Numbered from the stretch's first letter, positions 29,416-37,750 are shown. The stretch is 64,000 bases of DNA from Gloeothece verrucosa PCC 7822 (GCF_000147335.1 NC_014501.1:4480001-4544000), one strand, 5' to 3'. Program-made: numbers and translations. The notes: generated by a model not told the origin, from the letters alone.

Positions 29416-29714
29416 TATTTTTCTCCAAAAAATAGTAGACAATATCAGTATTACAAGTGTAGTATTAAAAAGACCCCTTTAACAAAGATCAAAAAATTCA
29501 ATTATGCTTCACTCTTCTCTGTTATCCCCGATTTTTGCCCACCGCCTCCCTAGTGGATGGCAGGTTGAGGCACAGATGGGGGAAAATTTATCTATAGAGA
29601 GAGAAAGGGGCAATGAAGGCAAAATTAACCTATTTAAACGCGATTCAGAACGAGATTATCGAATTAATAGCAACGATAACCCTACAGGTATCGCAGTAAA
29701 ATCAATAACTATAA

Positions 29715-29816
29715 GCGGGAGGTGCAGATTTAAAATAGCTGTACCAAAATAAAACAAAAACAATCTCAAACCTGACTGCACTCCCGCCTCTGACTAAAAC
29801 AGAAGCGGGTTTTTTT
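29715..29816 (+). promoter_or_regulatory. Possible RNA attenuator before the HNH gene
   Basis: GCGGGAGGTGCAG (29715-29727) can pair with CTGCACTCCCGC (29776-29787). The same CCCGC (29783-29787) is also the left arm of a strong terminator, CCCGCCTCTG / CAGAAGCGGG (29783-29809), followed by seven T. The two folds exclude each other, as in an attenuator. A GTG-started HNH gene begins 43 bases on. It could instead be a free small RNA with its own terminator. Confidence 0.5.
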
Positions 29817-29858
29817 ATCAGTCCACCTTTAAAAAATACTCATTAAATGGTGTAAGTC

Positions 29859-30368
29859 GTGAGCTATGTAACTGAACCCTTAAATCATTCCGTTGTGGTT
29901 TTCTCAAAAAATTACCTCCCCATCAGCCGCGTGAATATTCGACGCGCTGTTATTCTCCTGGTAACCGGCAAAGCTGAACCAATGGATCTTTTATCGGAGG
30001 CTATTTGGGAAGTCCGTTCTCCAAATTTAGTTGTACAAGTTCCTCATCAGATTCGTCTGACTCTCAATAGTGGTGATCGCCTCTGGAAAATTCCCCCAGT
30101 TAACCGACGGGAGGTACTGCGGCGCGATAAACAGCAGTGTCAATACTGTGGGAGCAAACATAAGCTCACTCTCGATCATGTGATTCCCCGAAGTAAAGGC
30201 GGAAAACACACTTGGGATAATGTAGTTATTGCTTGTGAAAGTTGTAACTCTCGTAAAGGTGATCGCACACCCCAAGAAGCCGGGATGATCTTAAAAAGTA
30301 ACCCTAAAGCTCCCATTCACCCTACTATTGCTTTTGCTGAACAGTTTTGGCAACAACAGCAATTGTGA
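29859..30368 (+). CDS. HNH endonuclease
   Basis: 169 residues, GTG start. The HNH site is complete: CQYCGSKHKLTLDHVIPRS, then GGKHTWDNVVIACESCNSRKGDRTP, with two CxxC pairs for structural zinc. The N-terminal part (VVFSKNYLPISRVNIRRAVILL) is the one conserved in a chromosomal cyanobacterial HNH group. Probably a single-domain nuclease with a house-keeping or restriction-like job; not linked to a phage here. Preceded by the RNA structure at 29715-29816. Confidence 0.88.
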   Translation: MSYVTEPLNHSVVVFSKNYLPISRVNIRRAVILLVTGKAEPMDLLSEAIWEVRSPNLVVQVPHQIRLTLNSGDRLWKIPPVNRREVLRRDKQQCQYCGSKHKLTLDHVIPRSKGGKHTWDNVVIACESCNSRKGDRTPQEAGMILKSNPKAPIHPTIAFAEQFWQQQQL

Positions 30369-30421
30369 TTTTCAACCGATTTTTCAATTCGATAATCCGA
30401 TTCAAGGAGAGATTATCTATC

Positions 30422-30811
30422 ATGTTAAAATTAACTTATACAGAAAGCGGCTTTCATTTAGAACGCTTATCACAATCCCTAGAAGAGTGGGTGAATACTC
30501 GGGTAATGCTTGCCTTACGTTCAGGAACTCCTATCTATGTAGAACCTAGCGCGGCTTCTTTTTTACTGCCGATAGATGTGCCTTATTTAGCTGATTTAGA
30601 AAAGCTAGTTCAAAGAGAACAAGGCGACATTCTAGAGTTATCCGTCTGTGATGAAGAAACGGTTGAAGTCAGCTTACAGGGAACTTGGATCACTAATGAT
30701 CCAGAAAATGAAGAAGGCGTTTTTGTTTGTCTATTGAGCGATCGCGCTGAATTCTTCCTCGATAAAGTCTGGCAAGAAGCCCATTTTGGGGTTTTCGTGG
30801 TGAATGAATAA
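30422..30811 (+). CDS. Conserved cyanobacterial hypothetical protein
   Basis: 129 residues with AAGGAGAG 12 bases before the ATG at 30422, which decides the start against a longer frame from 30347. Acidic alpha/beta protein (FHLERLSQSLEEWVNTRV, then EVSLQGTWITNDPENEEG) with no recognised motif. It follows the HNH gene closely, and a terminator hairpin stands 35 bases after its stop. Confidence 0.65.
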   Translation: MLKLTYTESGFHLERLSQSLEEWVNTRVMLALRSGTPIYVEPSAASFLLPIDVPYLADLEKLVQREQGDILELSVCDEETVEVSLQGTWITNDPENEEGVFVCLLSDRAEFFLDKVWQEAHFGVFVVNE

Positions 30812-30845
30812 CCTGTTGGCGGCTTGTTCGGTTACGGGGTTTAGC

Positions 30846-30884
30846 TTGTCGGGTAGGCTTTCGAGCTTCTACCCTGACAATTTT
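30846..30884 (+). terminator. Terminator hairpin
   Basis: TTGTCGGGTAG (30846-30856) pairs with CTACCCTGACAA (30869-30880) with one bulged T, with an inner GCTTTCGAGC hairpin, then TTTT. It closes the HNH operon. Confidence 0.8.
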
Positions 30885-30951
30885 GGCGAAGATCTATAAT
30901 GTGATCTACATAGTATGCAAAAATAGTTATACTAGACTGATGTTGTCTTCT

Positions 30952-31024
30952 GGGGCTGTAGCTCAATGGATAGAGCAGCGACCTTCTAAGTCGTTGGTTG
31001 TGAGTTCGAATCTCGCCAGCCCCG
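30952..31024 (+). tRNA. tRNA-Arg (anticodon TCT)
   Basis: 73-nt cloverleaf: acceptor GGGGCTG/CAGCCCC, D arm GCTC/GAGC, anticodon stem GCGAC/GTCGT with loop CTTCTAA (anticodon TCT, codon AGA), T arm GTGAG-TTCGAAT-CTCGC, discriminator G. CCA is not encoded. Its 3' end is the integration site of the 22.6 kb element that follows, and remains intact. Confidence 0.95.
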
Positions 31025-31026
31025 CT
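31012..31026 (+). other. attL core (15-bp direct repeat)
   Basis: CTCGCCAGCCCCGCT, covering the 3' part of the T arm and the acceptor stem. With one mismatch the identity extends to 20 bases (31007-31026 against 53566-53585). Confidence 0.88.
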
Positions 31027-31084
31027 TGAAAAATGCTACATCTCTTTTACGGTAAAGATTAACGGCTTCTCTGTTTTGTTGACT

Positions 31085-31168
31085 CTAGTATATTTCTAGT
31101 AATCAATTATATTTTTCGCTGCAAATAGTAAAAATGCCCTGAGAAAATGTCTGTTAATTTTCTAGTAA
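31085..31168 (+). repeat. CTAGTA repeats, probable integrase arm sites (left)
   Basis: CTAGTA stands at 31085, 31096 and 31162, the latter two as CTAGTAA, all in the same orientation and within 140 bases of attL. The same word is clustered beside attR. Confidence 0.6.
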
Positions 31169-31203
31169 AAAGGGATGGTTCAATTTGTGGGTCATGAATT
31201 TTA

Positions 31204-31395
31204 ATGCCTCGTCCGTGCTTTGATTTAGACAAAAGAGATTATATATCACGATTCCAGCTAGAAAACGCTATTCTTCCTTGGCAAGCTCGGGCGAATAAAA
31301 GCTTAAAAGGGCTTGCGGCTCGTAGCCAGCTAGATCAAAGAATACAAGAACAACCCGACAGCCAAGCCAGCGAAAAAACCACCAAACCAAATTAA
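31204..31395 (+). CDS. Small hypothetical protein
   Basis: 63 residues (ATG 31204), basic and polar, with a helical middle (LENAILPWQARANKSLKGLAA) and a disordered end. First frame inside the element. It meets the convergent small RHH gene tail to tail with one base between. No family known, and coding status is only moderately likely. Confidence 0.4.
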   Translation: MPRPCFDLDKRDYISRFQLENAILPWQARANKSLKGLAARSQLDQRIQEQPDSQASEKTTKPN

Positions 31396-31396
31396 C

Positions 31397-31546
31397 TTAT
31401 ACTCCATATCTAGCACCATACCCCAAGTCAAGAAGCTCTCCTAAAAAACTTTCTAAATCTGTATCGGCTTCCATGGCCTTGACCTTGAGAATTTTATATA
31501 AATCTTTATCTAATCTAATCCAGGGTCTAAGTCTTTCGCGTTCCAT
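31397..31546 (-). CDS. Small ribbon-helix-helix-like protein
   Basis: 49 residues (ATG 31544-31546, AGAGGT about 6 bases before). RLRPWIRLDKDLYKILKVKA followed by a second helix (DLESFLGELLDLG) has the size and pattern of an RHH repressor or antitoxin. It is divergent from the large cassette at 31760, and a strong inverted repeat lies between the two, so it probably controls itself and the cassette (inference). Confidence 0.6.
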   Translation of the reverse strand: MERERLRPWIRLDKDLYKILKVKAMEADTDLESFLGELLDLGYGARYGV

Positions 31547-31578
31547 AAGTGTTACCTCTAAAAGCCTTAATTTATTTT

Positions 31579-31629
31579 GACACTATGGACAAAATATAAG
31601 CATCGTGGTTATTACTTGTCCACAGTGTC
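31579..31629. promoter_or_regulatory. Inverted repeat, probable operator
   Basis: GACACTATGGACAA (31579-31592) and TTGTCCACAGTGTC (31616-31629) match at 13 of 14 positions with a 23-base spacer. It sits in the divergent promoter region between the RHH gene and the structural-like cassette. TTGTCC/GGACAA words recur at 31634 (GGGGACAA). Confidence 0.65.
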
Positions 31630-31703
31630 TAAGGGGACAAGTGATTTTTACATTGTCTTTATAAAAGCTTTTGATTTATAAAGGGTACATTACCTCTAGA
31701 CTA

Positions 31704-31740
31704 TCTCACACATTTTGAACAACTTCCTGTGTGAGATTTT
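31704..31740 (+). promoter_or_regulatory. Hairpin with T-run before the cassette
   Basis: TCTCACACA (31704-31712) and TGTGTGAGA (31728-31736) form a perfect 9-bp stem followed by TTTT, 20 bases before the first gene. It may act as an attenuator or insulator. Confidence 0.5.
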
Positions 31741-31759
31741 CAACTATTTATTAAAAATT

Positions 31760-32089
31760 ATGGGACTAACACTTCAACAGATTTTTGGGACAAACGCGAC
31801 GATAGCCAATGGAGAATTGACCATTAAGCTATCAGATTTGACCAGCGCGGGATTAAGCGGAACCAAACCTTCATCTATCTTTGCATCGCTTCTAAAGCGA
31901 AATAAATCTACTTTAGGAGGAGATATAATTAACGACCCTACCGCCGGTGTAAGCGCGGCTTCCTTTGAAAATGGCAGAACTTTCGTGACGCGGGGAACTG
32001 AAACTCAGATCAGTGTTCCCGTTACCTTTAACATTTACTTCGCCGCCCCGAGTGACGATTTCGATCCGGACGACACAGTAGGAAGTTGA
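31760..32089 (+). CDS. Small beta-rich protein of the element cassette
   Basis: 109 residues from ATG 31760. A longer frame reaches 31715 but would begin inside the hairpin 31704-31736. The protein has a Leu-rich start (LTLQQIFGTNATIANGELTI), a Ser/Thr-rich middle and a predicted beta region (QISVPVTFNIYFAAP) with an acidic tail. Unknown family. It is followed at one base by the next gene, so the pair is translationally coupled. Confidence 0.55.
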   Translation: MGLTLQQIFGTNATIANGELTIKLSDLTSAGLSGTKPSSIFASLLKRNKSTLGGDIINDPTAGVSAASFENGRTFVTRGTETQISVPVTFNIYFAAPSDDFDPDDTVGS

Positions 32090-32090
32090 T

Positions 32091-32903
32091 ATGGCTATAA
32101 CACTTTGTAGCGGCGCGGGGATATGGGAGGTCAGCGTTGACCTCCCGGTATATTCCCCGCCAAAAATTAACTTTAACTGGAATGATGGGGCGGGATGGCA
32201 AGAAATTAATGGGACGGATTATTTAATCTCTCAAGTAAGTGGCGTGGGGGACGGGGATGAGGTTCTCGTTTCTTACACCTATAGCTTAAAAAATAGTAGA
32301 AGGACTATCATTACAACCAAATCAGAATACTTTCATTATCCAGTAACAATAGTGATTCGTTACGAAGATGGATGGAATAACTTGTATATTGTAGATTATT
32401 TTGGCGACAATTTTTTGATTGGGGTAGACCCTACTCAGGCCAGCATTATCAATTATTCAATCCTCTCAATAACCCCTACTGGAGCAGGGGGAGCAACTCA
32501 ATATAATCTTAAAATCTTTAATAACGATTCCGTTGTTTACAGCAAAACTAGAAGCAATAGCCCTTCTGTTGAAAAAGTCGCTGCTTCCTGTCAATTTAAT
32601 GGGTTGTACACCCCTGTTTATTCAGAGGTTAATCTTGACCCTAATGCTTTTTTAACCTCGGAAATTAATGGAAAAACCATCATTTTAAAAAGATGCCTTG
32701 GGGCTGTACAAAATAATCAAATTTCCTCTAGTTGCTCTCAAGTTGCCAGTGTTTCTGGGAGTTGCGCCGCTCCCAAAATTAAAGCCAGTCAAGAGCCACT
32801 ATGCCCACCCGGCACTTGCCCTTTAAAATGTGGCGATTGTCTGTGTTGCTACAACGAGTACGGATACTCGGTTAAATCTTACTGTGGAGGTGCAGAGGTT
32901 TAA
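32091..32903 (+). CDS. Cys-rich-ended hypothetical protein
   Basis: 270 residues. The first 200 are beta-type, with aromatic and Gly-rich words (INFNWNDGAGWQEINGTDY). The end carries a dense cysteine cluster (CPPGTCPLKCGDCLCCYNEYG), which could bind metal or form disulfides outside the cell. No signal peptide. The stop overlaps the next start (TAATGA). Not recognised; the cysteine knot-like end and the place before a fibre-like gene suggest a surface or virion structure (inference). Confidence 0.55.
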   Translation: MAITLCSGAGIWEVSVDLPVYSPPKINFNWNDGAGWQEINGTDYLISQVSGVGDGDEVLVSYTYSLKNSRRTIITTKSEYFHYPVTIVIRYEDGWNNLYIVDYFGDNFLIGVDPTQASIINYSILSITPTGAGGATQYNLKIFNNDSVVYSKTRSNSPSVEKVAASCQFNGLYTPVYSEVNLDPNAFLTSEINGKTIILKRCLGAVQNNQISSSCSQVASVSGSCAAPKIKASQEPLCPPGTCPLKCGDCLCCYNEYGYSVKSYCGGAEV

Positions 32904-35623
32904 TGAGTTGTGAATCGCTCGCTACTAAAGCCGAATTAGCGGCCCTACGCGCTGAATTAATGGGTGGGCTTGCGAGTAAGCCCAGTAATCAAGAGGTTGT
33001 CAACATTGTTAACAACTACACCCAACCGATGGAAGGGGTAGATTTCAGTCGAATCTTTTCAGCAATCGGAGCTCTATGGGCAGCGCTCGCTCAAGCAACC
33101 GGCCAAATTGCTGATGTGAGGGGGATTGCGCTTCAGGCTTTAGGGACGGCACGAGCGGCATTTGATTTAGCTGGACAGGCCTTTGATAAAGCTGGACAAG
33201 CCTTATCAAAGGCTTTAGAAGCTCTTGATAAAGCTAAAAATGCCGAAAAAAGAGCTATAGCGGCGGAATTGCTGGCTCAAGAATGCTTAAAAGTTGCTAA
33301 TCGTGCTACCGAGAAGGCGAATGAAGCTATTGAGAAAGCCAACCTCAGCATCAAACAAGCTAATAAAGCCTTATACCAAGCTAACCAGGCGATGAAGCAA
33401 GCCAATTTAGCTTATCTCCAGGCTATTGAGGCATATAAAAATGCTGAGGTTTGGGGCGTGCAAGGAGTCGCTAGAGCGAATGGGGCTTACCTGTATGCTC
33501 AAGAGGTAGCGAGATCGGCTAATCAGGCTTATTCTCGCGCCCTTCAAGCTGAAGCGGATGCCTCTAAAGCCCTTCAAGGGTTAAAAAATCTTAGTGGCTT
33601 AGATGTTAGTGGGCTGCAAAAACTAAAATCTTCTGTCGAAGCATTACAAGCTCAAAACCTGATAAATATTGAAAGAGCCATCCAAAATTCCCATCGAGCC
33701 GATATTGAGCGGCTGAGAACGGCTCAAACAATTGGTAATTTAGAAAATCAGGTCAGTAATTATCGAACTATCCTCGGTCAACAGAGTTCCGTTATTAATT
33801 CTGTACAAAATAACGTGACGGTCATTTCTGGTGGCGGCGGAGCGGGTATTGATTCGATTAAAAATGACCTGTCAATCTTTAGGAATGACCTGTCAACCTT
33901 TGCTTATAATCAGTCAACTTTTGATAGAAAGCTTAGTGATTATAAGAATGACCTCTCAACCTTCGCTTATAATCAGTCAACTTTTGATAGAAAGCTTAGT
34001 GATTATAAGAATGACCTCTCAACCTTCGCTTATAATCAGTCAACTTTTGATAGAAAGCTTAGTGATTATAAGAATGACCTCTCAACCTTCGCTTATAATC
34101 AGTCAACTTTTGATAGAAAGCTTAGTGATTATAAGAATGACCTCTCAACCTTCGCCTATAATCAAACGGCTGTTCAATCTCAAATTAATAACAAAGTAGC
34201 CACACTAGAAACTACTGTTACTAACTTAAGTAATACCCAAAATCAAACTAATAACAAAGTAGCCGCACTAGACACGACTATTACTAATTTGAGTAATACC
34301 CAAACTCAAACTAATAACAAGGTAGCCACATTAGACGCTACTATTACTAATTTGAGTAATACCCAAACTCAAACTAATAATAAAGTAGCCACACTAGACA
34401 CGACTATTACTAATTTGAGTAATACCCAAACTCAAACTAATAATAAAGTAGCCACACTAGACACGACTATTACTAATTTGAGTAATACCCAAACTCAAAC
34501 TAATAACAAAGTAGCCACATTAGAAGCCAGCGTTACTAATATACAAACACAGGTTAATGAAGTAGATGTGAAAGTAACTGAAGAAGTTAAAAAAATAGGA
34601 ATAACTCTTGATGGATTAGTCCCAGTAATAGGAGGAATTGCTATATCTACTGGACTTATTAAAAATCAAACTTCCTTACCTAAATTAGCCGAAGCGGCTG
34701 AAACGGGAGTTTGCAACGCCTCCAAGCCAGAAGGCTGCTTAGGAGCTCCATTAAAGCAGATGAAAAACGGGATTGATACGAGCGTATACAACACAGCAGG
34801 GATAGGCGGATTAGCATTACAGAATGCGACGATATTAAATAATACAATAAGTATTTTAAATTTACTTAATACTGTTTGGGCGTATCTTCAAACTTTTTCT
34901 AATTTTGTTACTGGAAAATTTGAAAAATTGTGGGAACACCGATTAGTTGATAGAGCGTTAGCCGCCGCTAATTTAGCTTGTACTATCCATAATGCTTTAA
35001 TGTTATCAAATAACATTGCCCTCACCCTAGGCAGTGCAATTGATAACATAGGGCAATTGATAGGAATTAAGCCGCCAGAAGGAGCGGCTACAACGATTAC
35101 AGGAGCGATTGGACACGCTTTTGAATCGCTGGCTAAATCGGTAATTGGGGCTGAAAATTACGCCGAATTATCTTTACAATTTGCTTTAGCAAATAGAATT
35201 TATCAAGCGGGAATCAATATATTAGATGCCGCTACTAATATGCTTTATGGAATATCCGAAGGATTAGAAACTATCGCTCAGATGGGCGGTAAAATTGGAA
35301 ACGCCTGTAAAAAATCTGGCTTGTTTATCGAATCAAGCTTAGATTGGTTTAGCGAAAAGTTTGTCTTTAAAATTGGGCGTTTGGGCGGAATAATGCGATT
35401 TCTGCAAACGGGTCAGGTAATGGCTGAATCGGTAGAGCAAATCACTTCTTCAGCCTTAAATGTTGTTGAAAGTGCCAAGCAAATAACAACTGAAGTCAAG
35501 GATGTACAAAAAGATATTAAAGATTTACAAGACAAGCGAAAAGCCGACGAGAATAAAGCTAAGACTGATTCTAAACAACCCACAACTACAGATGATGATA
35601 TAGTTCAACCCTCCCCTAATTAG
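32903..35623 (+). CDS. Large fibre-like coiled-coil protein
   Basis: 906 residues in distinct zones. About 60-230: alanine-rich heptads (ANRATEK, ANEAIEK, ANLSIKQ, ANKALYQ, ANQAMKQ). About 328-418: 21-residue units of the type NDLSTFAYNQSTFDRKLSDYK. About 428-550: another 21-residue series, NNKVATLDTTITNLSNTQTQT. Then a hydrophobic stretch (about 573-592, LVPVIGGIAISTGLI), a helical C-terminal region and a charged tail. Twenty-one residues are three heptads, the usual register of trimeric stalks in phage fibres and adhesins. No signal peptide. It may be a fibre, tape-measure-like or surface protein of the element. Confidence 0.65.
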   Translation: MSCESLATKAELAALRAELMGGLASKPSNQEVVNIVNNYTQPMEGVDFSRIFSAIGALWAALAQATGQIADVRGIALQALGTARAAFDLAGQAFDKAGQALSKALEALDKAKNAEKRAIAAELLAQECLKVANRATEKANEAIEKANLSIKQANKALYQANQAMKQANLAYLQAIEAYKNAEVWGVQGVARANGAYLYAQEVARSANQAYSRALQAEADASKALQGLKNLSGLDVSGLQKLKSSVEALQAQNLINIERAIQNSHRADIERLRTAQTIGNLENQVSNYRTILGQQSSVINSVQNNVTVISGGGGAGIDSIKNDLSIFRNDLSTFAYNQSTFDRKLSDYKNDLSTFAYNQSTFDRKLSDYKNDLSTFAYNQSTFDRKLSDYKNDLSTFAYNQSTFDRKLSDYKNDLSTFAYNQTAVQSQINNKVATLETTVTNLSNTQNQTNNKVAALDTTITNLSNTQTQTNNKVATLDATITNLSNTQTQTNNKVATLDTTITNLSNTQTQTNNKVATLDTTITNLSNTQTQTNNKVATLEASVTNIQTQVNEVDVKVTEEVKKIGITLDGLVPVIGGIAISTGLIKNQTSLPKLAEAAETGVCNASKPEGCLGAPLKQMKNGIDTSVYNTAGIGGLALQNATILNNTISILNLLNTVWAYLQTFSNFVTGKFEKLWEHRLVDRALAAANLACTIHNALMLSNNIALTLGSAIDNIGQLIGIKPPEGAATTITGAIGHAFESLAKSVIGAENYAELSLQFALANRIYQAGINILDAATNMLYGISEGLETIAQMGGKIGNACKKSGLFIESSLDWFSEKFVFKIGRLGGIMRFLQTGQVMAESVEQITSSALNVVESAKQITTEVKDVQKDIKDLQDKRKADENKAKTDSKQPTTTDDDIVQPSPN
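33885..34563 (+). repeat. Two families of 63-bp tandem repeats
   Basis: About four and a half units of the FAYNQSTFDRKL type (33885-34160; three central units identical in DNA) are followed by about six units of the NNKVATLDTTITNL type starting at 34186, 34249, 34312, 34375, 34438 and 34501. Both have a period of 63 bases. Near-identity shows recent expansion. Confidence 0.9.
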
Positions 35624-35624
35624 T

Positions 35625-36458
35625 ATGAATTTACCTCCTAACTTTGACGACTGGGAACACCATCAATCTACTCTAATGCAAATTCATAACCGTAGAGTAA
35701 GACGCGCCTACTCAGATTTAGGTGGAGAAGATTGGGTTCCCGATATAACTACTGCTAGAGGGGGTCTGCGTGTAGCGTGTACCATAAAAGACTCAGACAA
35801 TGCTTTAATTTGCTTAAGCAAACAATTGCTTTTTTGGCTTGATTTGGGCTTCATTTCCGACTATATTGAACCTATTTACGGCTACCCGGTTGAAGAGGTT
35901 CAAGCTAATATCAAATTCAAACCTCAAATAACCCTACACTTTAAAGAGGATGCTAAAGATGTAGAAAAAGGCTTCAGACCGTTAAGGATGCGGGTTAGCT
36001 TTAGGCTTGTCAATGAAACTTCAAAAACTATTACTAAAGGAAAATTAATAACTATAGGGGAAAAGATTGATAATAAATTTGGAGCCAATCACGGCTATAA
36101 ATTTCATAAAGGAAAAGATTTATATACTTATAAGGATGAAGAAAATGGCTATGATTTTCAGTTGTACTCGTTTGCTAAATCAGATGCAAAGGATTTAATA
36201 GGAGATGTTTTGCACTGTAACAATGATACTCCGTCGTGGAAACATTTCAAAACACATGAAGATGAAGAACCGATGCAGAATTATCCAACCGTTCCCGACA
36301 CAGAGATAATTTTCGGGGAAAGGGTTAAGGAAGCCAGAAAAAGACCTGTAGGATACGTTCGCTATGAATATACTTCGGCTTTGGTTAATGGTTTAACCAA
36401 CCGGCTTATCATTCACGATCGAACACATCGTTTTAATAATGTCCTGGTTCGGGACTAA
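35625..36458 (+). CDS. Hypothetical protein of the element cassette
   Basis: 277 residues starting one base after the previous stop. Mixed alpha/beta and rich in charged and aromatic residues (LPPNFDDWEHHQSTLMQIHN, RRAYSDLGGEDWVPD). No motif known to me. The tight spacing shows that it belongs to the same operon as the fibre-like protein, perhaps as its partner or chaperone. Confidence 0.55.
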   Translation: MNLPPNFDDWEHHQSTLMQIHNRRVRRAYSDLGGEDWVPDITTARGGLRVACTIKDSDNALICLSKQLLFWLDLGFISDYIEPIYGYPVEEVQANIKFKPQITLHFKEDAKDVEKGFRPLRMRVSFRLVNETSKTITKGKLITIGEKIDNKFGANHGYKFHKGKDLYTYKDEENGYDFQLYSFAKSDAKDLIGDVLHCNNDTPSWKHFKTHEDEEPMQNYPTVPDTEIIFGERVKEARKRPVGYVRYEYTSALVNGLTNRLIIHDRTHRFNNVLVRD

Positions 36459-36485
36459 TTTTATAGCCGCTTGTCGTCGGTAAGG

Positions 36486-36505
36486 CCAAACCCTTAAGGG
36501 TTTGG
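36486..36505. promoter_or_regulatory. 20-bp perfect palindrome
   Basis: CCAAACCCTTAAGGGTTTGG lies in the 119-base gap before the three related small genes. It is either an operator or a processing/termination hairpin that separates two transcription units. Confidence 0.55.
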
Positions 36506-36577
36506 GTGGCGTTGCGGGGTGTAACCTCATCAGTAAACTGGAATTATTGAACAAATTCACGAAACAAACCTAAGACT

Positions 36578-36946
36578 ATGGCTAATACTGACCCGATAGT
36601 AGGGCATACATTTACTGTAGGAAGTCAAAAATACTTAATTGATCTCAGAGACGTTTATGACCGTGCGGGTTATACCGTTGGTTCTGCTTTTGGGATTAGT
36701 AAATTAACCGAAAATTACACACCGGGAGATAGTGACGATACTATTACAGTCGCCGAAGGGAAAGCGCGTGGATTATTGATGACGATAGCCATTAGCCACA
36801 AGGGGACAACCGGCAGATCTAAAGTTTCTAAATTAACCGTGCCCGTCGCCAAAGTTCCTACTGGCTTAGTAGCAGCAAAAGGGAAAAGCCATAATTCCCG
36901 TAAGGTTATCAGTGCCCGAATTCCCCGCCGCGTGGTTTTAGGCTAA
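36578..36946 (+). CDS. Small basic protein, first of three tandem relatives
   Basis: 122 residues, beta-type and basic in the second half: ARGLLMTIAISHKGTTGRSK, then a closing RIPRRVVLG. The middle aligns by eye with the two following proteins (a strand, a Gly/Ala/Thr turn with Lys/Arg, another strand). Unknown family. Tandem small related proteins of about 120 residues would suit repeating structural subunits, but this is inference. Confidence 0.55.
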   Translation: MANTDPIVGHTFTVGSQKYLIDLRDVYDRAGYTVGSAFGISKLTENYTPGDSDDTITVAEGKARGLLMTIAISHKGTTGRSKVSKLTVPVAKVPTGLVAAKGKSHNSRKVISARIPRRVVLG

Positions 36947-36992
36947 TCAATTCAAATCACATCAAATCAATTTGTACATATATTGAGGAAAA

Positions 36993-37370
36993 ATGACTAA
37001 ACCTTTTGTTGTCTGGAAACTGACCGAAGATTCTAAAGAATACTTTTTTCTGGCCCCTGAGAATCATTACAACGGAGAATTAACCGCCGCTAAAACAGGA
37101 GTTGCTTTGGCATCAGACGAAGAAAAAGTAAAATATCCAATAATTCCTGTTGCTAATTTGCTAAAAAGTCCCGTTGCCAATCGTGTAAATCTTTCTATCC
37201 GAATCGGAGCAGGAGCAACCGCAAAACGCCGAAGCTTAAAATTTGTTGTCGCAGCCAGTAAAGTTGATGACACTGAAGCAATTAAATCGGGTGCTTATAC
37301 AACCGCCAGCAATGAATCTGCCACTATTTTAGGAGCCAACGAACCGCTAAGACGGCGTTACGTCTCCTAG
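36993..37370 (+). CDS. Small basic protein, second tandem relative
   Basis: 125 residues with TGAGGAAAA before the ATG. It shares most positions with the next gene: FVVWKLTEDSKEYFFLAPEN, then YPIIPVANLLKSPVANRVNL and IRIGAGATAKRRSLKF. The shared core is highly conserved between the two copies, even in DNA (ATAATTCCTGTTGCTAATTT). Function unknown; possibly a structural subunit. Confidence 0.6.
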   Translation: MTKPFVVWKLTEDSKEYFFLAPENHYNGELTAAKTGVALASDEEKVKYPIIPVANLLKSPVANRVNLSIRIGAGATAKRRSLKFVVAASKVDDTEAIKSGAYTTASNESATILGANEPLRRRYVS

Positions 37371-37375
37371 TAACA

Positions 37376-37750
37376 ATGGCTAAATTTGTTATTTGGAAAT
37401 TGACCCAAGATAACAGGGATTATTATTTCCAAGCTCCCGAAAACCATTACAACGGATCTTTATCTCCTGGAATCACGGGAGTTACTCTGGCCACAGAGGA
37501 AGAGAAAGCCAAATACCCAATAATTCCTGTTGCTAATTTGCTAAAAAGTCCGGTTGCTAATCGAGTTAATCTTTCTATTCGTATTGGCACTGGAGCGACA
37601 GCAAAACGACGCTCTTTAAAATTTTTAATTCCCGTTTGGAAATTACCATCTGTTGAGGCTGTCAAAAGCGGTAACTATACTACTGCTGATGGACAATCAG
37701 CAACCATATTAGGTATTTACAAACCCTTAAAACGAGGATATAAATCCTGA
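37376..37750 (+). CDS. Small basic protein, third tandem relative
   Basis: 124 residues beginning 5 bases after the previous stop, with the same layout: FVIWKLTQDNRDYYFQAPEN, YPIIPVANLLKSPVANRVNL and IRIGTGATAKRRSLKF. The ends of the copies differ (KLPSVEAVKSGNYTTADG here). A recent tandem duplication of the gene before it. The stop overlaps the next ATG. Confidence 0.6.
   Translation: MAKFVIWKLTQDNRDYYFQAPENHYNGSLSPGITGVTLATEEEKAKYPIIPVANLLKSPVANRVNLSIRIGTGATAKRRSLKFLIPVWKLPSVEAVKSGNYTTADGQSATILGIYKPLKRGYKS

Noticed and set aside
29504..29752. 82-residue frame before the HNH gene
   Set aside because: Composition is not protein-like, no ribosome binding site is seen, and its end runs into the RNA structure at 29715.
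30347..30421. N-terminal extension of the 129-residue gene
   Set aside because: AAGGAGAG is placed for the ATG at 30422; the extension overlaps the HNH gene and has no such site.
33831..34199. 122-residue frame inside the stalk gene
   Set aside because: Shifted reading of the 63-bp repeats; no start signal and a purely repetitive product.
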